Positions 37,879 to 41,231 of a DNA stretch of 41,231 nt are shown piece by piece. The position numbers and the translations under genes are program-made. Within the stretch, counting starts at the first letter, position 1; each line of letters starts with the position of its first letter. The notes below the pieces were generated by a model. The model did no database searches and had not been told where the DNA came from. It worked only from the letters and a program-made list of their open reading frames with translations. Origin of the DNA: Chloracidobacterium sp. (lineage in GTDB: Bacteria > Acidobacteriota > Blastocatellia > Pyrinomonadales > Pyrinomonadaceae); NCBI GenBank assembly GCA_016711345.1, contig JADJTD010000004.1, positions 1 through 41,231 of the forward strand, written 5' to 3'.

Positions 37879-38291
37879 TGCAAGACAAACCGATCCGGCT
37901 ATCTAAGGCCGATGTAGTCGAACTCCTGGGCGCCACGGGCCTTAAAACTTTTCCCGCGGGCGACAACCTTTTGGACGTGGGCGGCACTTTGTACGCCTAT
38001 TATCAGCCCTCGCGCAAGGCCCTGCGGCCTGCCAAGCCCGTCGTCAATCGGGCCATTGTTCGCATGTTGCACAGCGTCACCCGTAGCCAGTTGGAAAAGC
38101 GCATCGGGGGCGAGTGGTTCATGGTTACGGAACTCCCCAACCGGCGCACCAATGGCCGGGTTGTTACCTACCGACAGGCCCGCAAGGGTAAGCCCGGCGT
38201 GATCGAGTGTTGCGTCCGGGTCCTGGGCGGGCGTCTTGTTAGCGGGCCGACGTGGTCCGCCGTTGCTGCAAAGATTGGAGTCTCTAATTGA
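37878..38291 (+). CDS. Hypothetical basic protein
   Basis: A 137-residue basic protein overlapping the previous stop by one base. It begins MQDKPIRLSKADVVELLGAT, a helix like that at the start of small HTH proteins, and continues with a beta region (GDNLLDVGGTLYAYYQPSRK), a basic part (RTNGRVVTYRQARKGKPGV) and a C-terminal WSAVAAKIGVSN resembling the recognition helix of an HTH. A DNA-binding role is possible. It overlaps the next start by four bases. Confidence 0.68.
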   Translation: MQDKPIRLSKADVVELLGATGLKTFPAGDNLLDVGGTLYAYYQPSRKALRPAKPVVNRAIVRMLHSVTRSQLEKRIGGEWFMVTELPNRRTNGRVVTYRQARKGKPGVIECCVRVLGGRLVSGPTWSAVAAKIGVSN

Positions 38292-38500
38292 TTGGAAAGT
38301 TATCCGAAGATGGCCTTGGTGGCCTGGTGATCAACCGTAGAGAAAAACCGGCGCGCCCGGCCTACATCGACGGCCACGCCGAAAACGTGCTTGGCCTGAT
38401 GATGGATTACGGCTTTACCTTTGAACAGGCGCACACGTTGGTTATTACCGCCGAAGCCATCCAGCGCGGCAAGGAGATCAACAATGCCCAATTTGACTGA
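38288..38500 (+). CDS. Small hypothetical protein (70 aa)
   Basis: Starts at TTG 38288, within TTGA where the preceding gene stops, with GGAG seven bases upstream. The C-terminal half (HAENVLGLMMDYGFTFEQAH, then TLVITAEAIQRGKEI) is helical and UBA-like in spacing. It overlaps the start of the next gene by 17 bases and carries that gene's ribosome-binding site (AAGGAG). No function assigned. Confidence 0.65.
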   Translation: MIGKLSEDGLGGLVINRREKPARPAYIDGHAENVLGLMMDYGFTFEQAHTLVITAEAIQRGKEINNAQFD

Positions 38501-38801
38501 CATTGAAGTACGACCGCACGAAACCGGCCTTAAAATCTTTTTTCATCACATCGGGCGACAGGTGGAAATCGTAACGCTGGAATACAGCGAAGCGAACGCC
38601 CTTTATTACCAAATGGCCTACTTTCTCGGCCCGATCCAATCGGCACCCACGCCCGCCCCACCTCCACCCGCGCCGGGCCTGGTGCTGGCCGAAACGATCC
38701 GCGAGATCATGCACTACAACGATTTTACGTTTGGCGAAGCGCTAAACATTATGCGCGAAGTGCGCGAAGGGGAAAAACAACGTGGCCAAACGGAAAACTG
38801 A
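38484..38801 (+). CDS. Small hypothetical protein (105 aa)
   Basis: ATG 38484 follows AAGGAG by eight bases; an in-frame ATG at 38421 lies within the previous gene and is less likely. The N-terminal half is beta-rich (MPNLTDIEVRPHETGLKIFF, RQVEIVTLEYSEANALYYQM). A Pro/Ala linker (PTPAPPPPAPG) leads to a helical end (ETIREIMHYNDFTFGEALNI), in which MHYNDFTFGEAL resembles MMDYGFTFEQAH of the preceding protein, a hint that both carry the same short helical module. Function unknown. Confidence 0.68.
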   Translation: MPNLTDIEVRPHETGLKIFFHHIGRQVEIVTLEYSEANALYYQMAYFLGPIQSAPTPAPPPPAPGLVLAETIREIMHYNDFTFGEALNIMREVREGEKQRGQTEN

Positions 38802-39078
38802 CGCCCTGCGCGTCGTCGATACTGACGCCTTGATCAAAGAAGCGGACGACAAGATGCCGTTTATTGGGCAGATGGTCCACTTTGTAACATTGAGTGGCCG
38901 CCATCGGCCCGCCGTGGTGGTCAATGTCAACGATAAGGCGACGAAAAACGTCAACCTGATCATTTTTCTGGACGGCCCCAACGATGGGCACGCGCCAAGC
39001 GCCTGCACCGAATGGGCCAACAACGTGGATCACGATAACGTCGGACGTTCTGCCACTTGGCATTACGTCGAAATCTAA
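38782..39078 (+). CDS. Small conserved phage-type protein with GTWH-like ending
   Basis: A 98-residue protein starting at GTG 38782, with GAAGGGG before it and a 20-base overlap with the previous gene. After a charged start (AKRKTDALRVVDTDALIKEA) comes a beta-rich domain (GQMVHFVTLSGRHRPAVVVN, NVNLIIFLDGPNDGHAPSAC) ending RSATWHYVEI. A HRPA.VV strand plus an ATWH/GTWH ending resembles small beta-barrel proteins I recall from many actinobacterial phages and prophages, of unknown function. A barrel-type virion or DNA-associated role is possible. Confidence 0.68.
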   Translation: MAKRKTDALRVVDTDALIKEADDKMPFIGQMVHFVTLSGRHRPAVVVNVNDKATKNVNLIIFLDGPNDGHAPSACTEWANNVDHDNVGRSATWHYVEI

Positions 39079-39125
39079 AAATAGTTTTTTTAATTAGTTT
39101 TATTCTCACAGGAATACAAAAAAAA

Positions 39126-39296
39126 ATGAAGAAGAAAGAAAAAACGCCCGCCAAGGGTGCCGGTGTCGTCAAAGTGCCCAAGGTGGCGGTGGTCAAGGTC
39201 GAAATGGTCAAGGGCCACGGGGCCAAGGGCAAGGGCGGCATGTGCCCCACTTGTCACAAGCCCTACGGTAAGGGAAAAAATAGCTGTAAGTGTTAG
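39126..39296 (+). CDS. Lysine-rich protein with C-terminal zinc-knuckle-like motif
   Basis: A 56-residue protein; ATG 39126 follows AGGA. The N-terminal 40 residues are very rich in Lys, Val and Gly (KKKEKTPAKGAGVVKVPKVA), like a histone-tail or DNA-coating peptide. The end is CPTCHKPYGKGKNSCKC, giving Cys-x2-Cys and Cys-x-Cys pairs 12 residues apart that could bind one zinc. It probably binds nucleic acid. An upstream ATG (39057) in frame overlaps the preceding gene and is rejected. Confidence 0.7.
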   Translation: MKKKEKTPAKGAGVVKVPKVAVVKVEMVKGHGAKGKGGMCPTCHKPYGKGKNSCKC

Positions 39297-39340
39297 GCGG
39301 CGGCGCTTTTTTCGCATCGGGGGAAGTGAAAGAACGCTGA

Positions 39341-39373
39341 CAGGGCGGGGCGTGGGTTTGGCGGCCCGCCCTG
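39341..39373 (+). other. Strong hairpin before the coiled-coil/TM gene
   Basis: CAGGGCGGG (39341-39349) pairs perfectly with CCCGCCCTG (39365-39373). The T-run follows only 18 bases later, so it is not a classical terminator. It lies within the 115-bp gap 39297-39411. Confidence 0.55.
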
Positions 39374-39411
39374 CCCGCTAAGAGTGGAATTTTTTTTGTG
39401 AGGTTGTGCCG

Positions 39412-39825
39412 ATGCAAAGTGTGGACGCCGAAGGGGCGGTGATAGGGGGCGGCGTAAAGACCGGGGGCGGAAGCCTGACCGGACGCGATGCCCAAGCGGT
39501 GACGGTCAACAACTACGAAGAACGCCAGGCCGGGCAACTGTCTTTTGAAAAACAGTTGAACACCCTGTCGGATCAAGTTGCGGCCATGACGCGCCAATTT
39601 ACCGAAGTCAATACAAGTGTGACGCGTTTGATCATCCTCATCGACGGCGATCAAAAGTATGGTAGCACGGGATTGCGCGAAGAGATGAAAGAAGTTATCG
39701 ACAACGAAAAGTCGCAACTGGCCCTAGAACAGCGGGTGCAGGCGCTATCGACACGGGTGATCGTGGCCCTGGTGGCGTGCGGCATTCTTACAGCGGAATT
39801 GGTGTTTAGAATTTGGATCAACTAG
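39412..39825 (+). CDS. Coiled-coil protein with C-terminal membrane anchor
   Basis: A 137-residue protein; ATG 39412 lies eight bases after GAGG, while GTG 39406 in frame is closer to it. Residues 7-34 (GAVIGGGVKTGGGSLTGRDA, then QAVTVNNY) form a Gly-rich strand pattern; a GGS-x-x-GRD followed by a VNNY-type strand also occurs at the start of some bacterial signalling and effector-associated proteins. A coiled coil follows (residues 42-60 and 85-110), and residues 112-134 (VIVALVACGILTAELVFRIW) form one membrane segment. It lies directly before and overlaps the large terminase start by 13 bases. It might be a holin- or spanin-like protein or a membrane sensor; this is undecided. Confidence 0.7.
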   Translation: MQSVDAEGAVIGGGVKTGGGSLTGRDAQAVTVNNYEERQAGQLSFEKQLNTLSDQVAAMTRQFTEVNTSVTRLIILIDGDQKYGSTGLREEMKEVIDNEKSQLALEQRVQALSTRVIVALVACGILTAELVFRIWIN

Positions 39826-41231
39826 AAAGAGATAAAAACGACCTTCGCGAATTAGTTTGGTTGTCGTGCGGCTACCGACCGACCCCGGCCCAAGACGCCT
39901 TTCATAAACATTTGGGCCGCCTGAAACTGGTGGCCGGGGGCGTCCGGGCGGGTAAGTCGAATTGTACCGCGATGGACTTCGCGGGCGAGTGCGCGGTCCC
40001 GAACGGGTTGATCTGGATCGTTGGCCCGGATTACGACCAATGCAAACCCGAATTTATGTACCTGTACAACGCTTTCAAGGCGTTGGGCTGGGTAGTCAAG
40101 GAAAGTTTGCCCGAAAAGGGGTCGCGGTCGATGACCCTGGACAATGGCTGCCGAATCCAAACAAAATCCTCAGATGACACGCGGGCGCTGGCCTCTTTCG
40201 CCCCGCACGCGATCCTGATGGTCGAGGCCGGGCAACAAACCTACGAAATCTACCTCAAGGTGATCGAACGGGCACTTGAACATAACGCCCGGATCATTCT
40301 GTCGGGCACGTTCGAGGGCGACTTGTCTTGGTACGCTGAAATGTGGGAGAAGTGGCAAGGCCCCAACCCGGAAGGCGGCCAAAGTTTCTCGCTGCCGTCG
40401 TGGTCCAATACGTTTCTCTTTCCGGGCGGGCGCACCGATCCGAAAATTTTGGCGATGGAAACGTCGATGCCCGCCGAATTGTTCGCGGAACGCTGCGGCG
40501 CCATCCCCTACAAACCCGCGGGCCTGGTCTTTCGTTGCTTTACGCCTGCCGTCCACGTGGCCGAACTGGACTTTGATCCGTCGTGGCCTGTGGAATTGGC
40601 CATCGACCCGGCGCAGCACACGTACGCCGTGCTGGCGGTCCAGTGGAAAACATTAAACCTTTTGGGCTGGTGGTACTACGATCAGATGAAAACGGGCAAG
40701 TATGCCAACGTTGACGCCGTGCCGCCGCCCACGCAATTCAGCGCCGCCGAACTCCTGGTCGAGTATACACGGGTCCGGGTGGTCGATGAGGTCTACCACC
40801 ACAATATCACGGCCCAACAGATCATCCCGATTGTGATGATGAAGCCGTGGTGGAAGCACATTAAGCCAAGCGCGGGCACCATCGACATCGCGGGCACGCA
40901 TCGACAGGCCAATTATTCACAAGTCCAAATTTGGCGCGAGATCGCCAACGTGAATTTGCGCAGTCGATACATTTTTATCGAGGAATCGATCAACGTCGTT
41001 TTGCTTCGCCTGCAATCGAAAGACCCGCTGGGCGTGCCCTTGCTGCAATTTAGCCACAAGATGCGCCAAGACAAAAACATCGAGGGCCGGGCGATGGGCA
41101 CCGTGGCCGAAATGGGCCTGTATCGGTATCCGCCCTGGTCCGAAGGGCGATCAATTAGTGATAAGCCGGTCGATTCAAACAACGACGGCGTCAAGGCGTT
41201 GGCTCATCCTGGTTATTCTCGAGTTTGGGGC
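39813..41231 (+). CDS. terL: Terminase large subunit (3' end cut by window)
   Basis: A frame of 473 codons without a stop, starting at TTG 39813 inside the end of the previous gene. It is the packaging motor ATPase and headful or site-specific nuclease. Walker A is GGVRAGKS (42-49). Walker B is AILMVEAGQ (133-141), where the first acidic residue of the usual DE pair is Val and only Glu138 remains. The coupling motif is LSGT (163-166). The RNase H-like nuclease follows with AIDPA (Asp265), VVDEVY (Asp325) and SNNDGV (Asp458). Nearly the whole protein is present. The last ten codons (CCT, GGT, TCT, CGA and so on) differ from local codon use, so the final 30 bases may not be genuine sequence. 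A continuing tail may be at the window start. Confidence 0.92.
   Translation, partial: MDQLERDKNDLRELVWLSCGYRPTPAQDAFHKHLGRLKLVAGGVRAGKSNCTAMDFAGECAVPNGLIWIVGPDYDQCKPEFMYLYNAFKALGWVVKESLPEKGSRSMTLDNGCRIQTKSSDDTRALASFAPHAILMVEAGQQTYEIYLKVIERALEHNARIILSGTFEGDLSWYAEMWEKWQGPNPEGGQSFSLPSWSNTFLFPGGRTDPKILAMETSMPAELFAERCGAIPYKPAGLVFRCFTPAVHVAELDFDPSWPVELAIDPAQHTYAVLAVQWKTLNLLGWWYYDQMKTGKYANVDAVPPPTQFSAAELLVEYTRVRVVDEVYHHNITAQQIIPIVMMKPWWKHIKPSAGTIDIAGTHRQANYSQVQIWREIANVNLRSRYIFIEESINVVLLRLQSKDPLGVPLLQFSHKMRQDKNIEGRAMGTVAEMGLYRYPPWSEGRSISDKPVDSNNDGVKALAHPGYSRVWG

Overview
The window reads as a nearly complete genome of a short-tailed (podovirus-like) tailed phage, about 41 kb, moderately GC-rich with AT-rich intergenic spots. 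The evidence is a contiguous virion module: portal, a 2924-residue internal or ejection-type protein, scaffold, an SU10-type major capsid protein, a head-tail adaptor, a fibre and a propeller-like tail protein. There is no tail sheath, tube or tape-measure gene in the usual siphovirus position. A large terminase subunit runs off the right end, and the left end starts with a lysine-rich coding tail that lacks a start, so the map is probably circular or circularly permuted and cut inside the terminase. The host is inferred, not proven, to be a member of the Chloroflexota (Anaerolineae-like): a 66-residue phage protein ends in a TATPSP...VFLPLV tail like that of many secreted proteins of that phylum.

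Layout. 1-863: terminase tail, two small genes, tRNA-Trp and tRNA-Tyr. 940-22397 (+): virion genes, interrupted at 14081-14390 by a promoter, an odd 122-nt tRNA-like gene and a terminator. 22394-23790: a hub with a promoter plus an orphan short transcript, a small membrane protein, a MerR-like membrane-anchored regulator, and a 290-bp nested palindrome built from eight GGTAGGGGAT repeats that is the best candidate replication origin. 23795-29499 (-): primase-helicase, a PD-(D/E)XK nuclease, a large HTH-like protein and a ribbon-helix-helix (RHH)-like repressor. 29685-30989 (+): an unknown 298-residue protein and two small proteins. 31088-34998 (-): a plasmid-like module with an FtsK/HerA-type DNA translocase, several membrane proteins, a four-TM coiled-coil HTH protein and a second RHH-like repressor. 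35210-41231 (+): small early or packaging genes, the likely small terminase subunit, an A-rich non-coding tract, a run of small overlapping genes and the large terminase subunit.

Two layers of dispersed regulatory DNA tie the map together. Ten copies of a 28-bp dyad (arms CTATTACGTGG and CCACGTAATAG around TAATTA) sit almost entirely at gene boundaries, often flanking single-gene units. Three promoters share a near-identical TTGACACGCTTTTCCA block with a 16-bp spacer. TATAACC/GGTTATA inverted repeats sit beside the two RHH-like genes and around one ribosome-binding site, and two exact GTGTAAGCGCTTACAC palindromes look like LacI-family operators. I recognised no integrase, DNA polymerase, endolysin or holin of known family. 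The FtsK-like pump, membrane-tethered HTH proteins, iteron origin and dispersed operators suggest a plasmid-like or repressor-controlled (stoperator-like) lifestyle; that is an inference.
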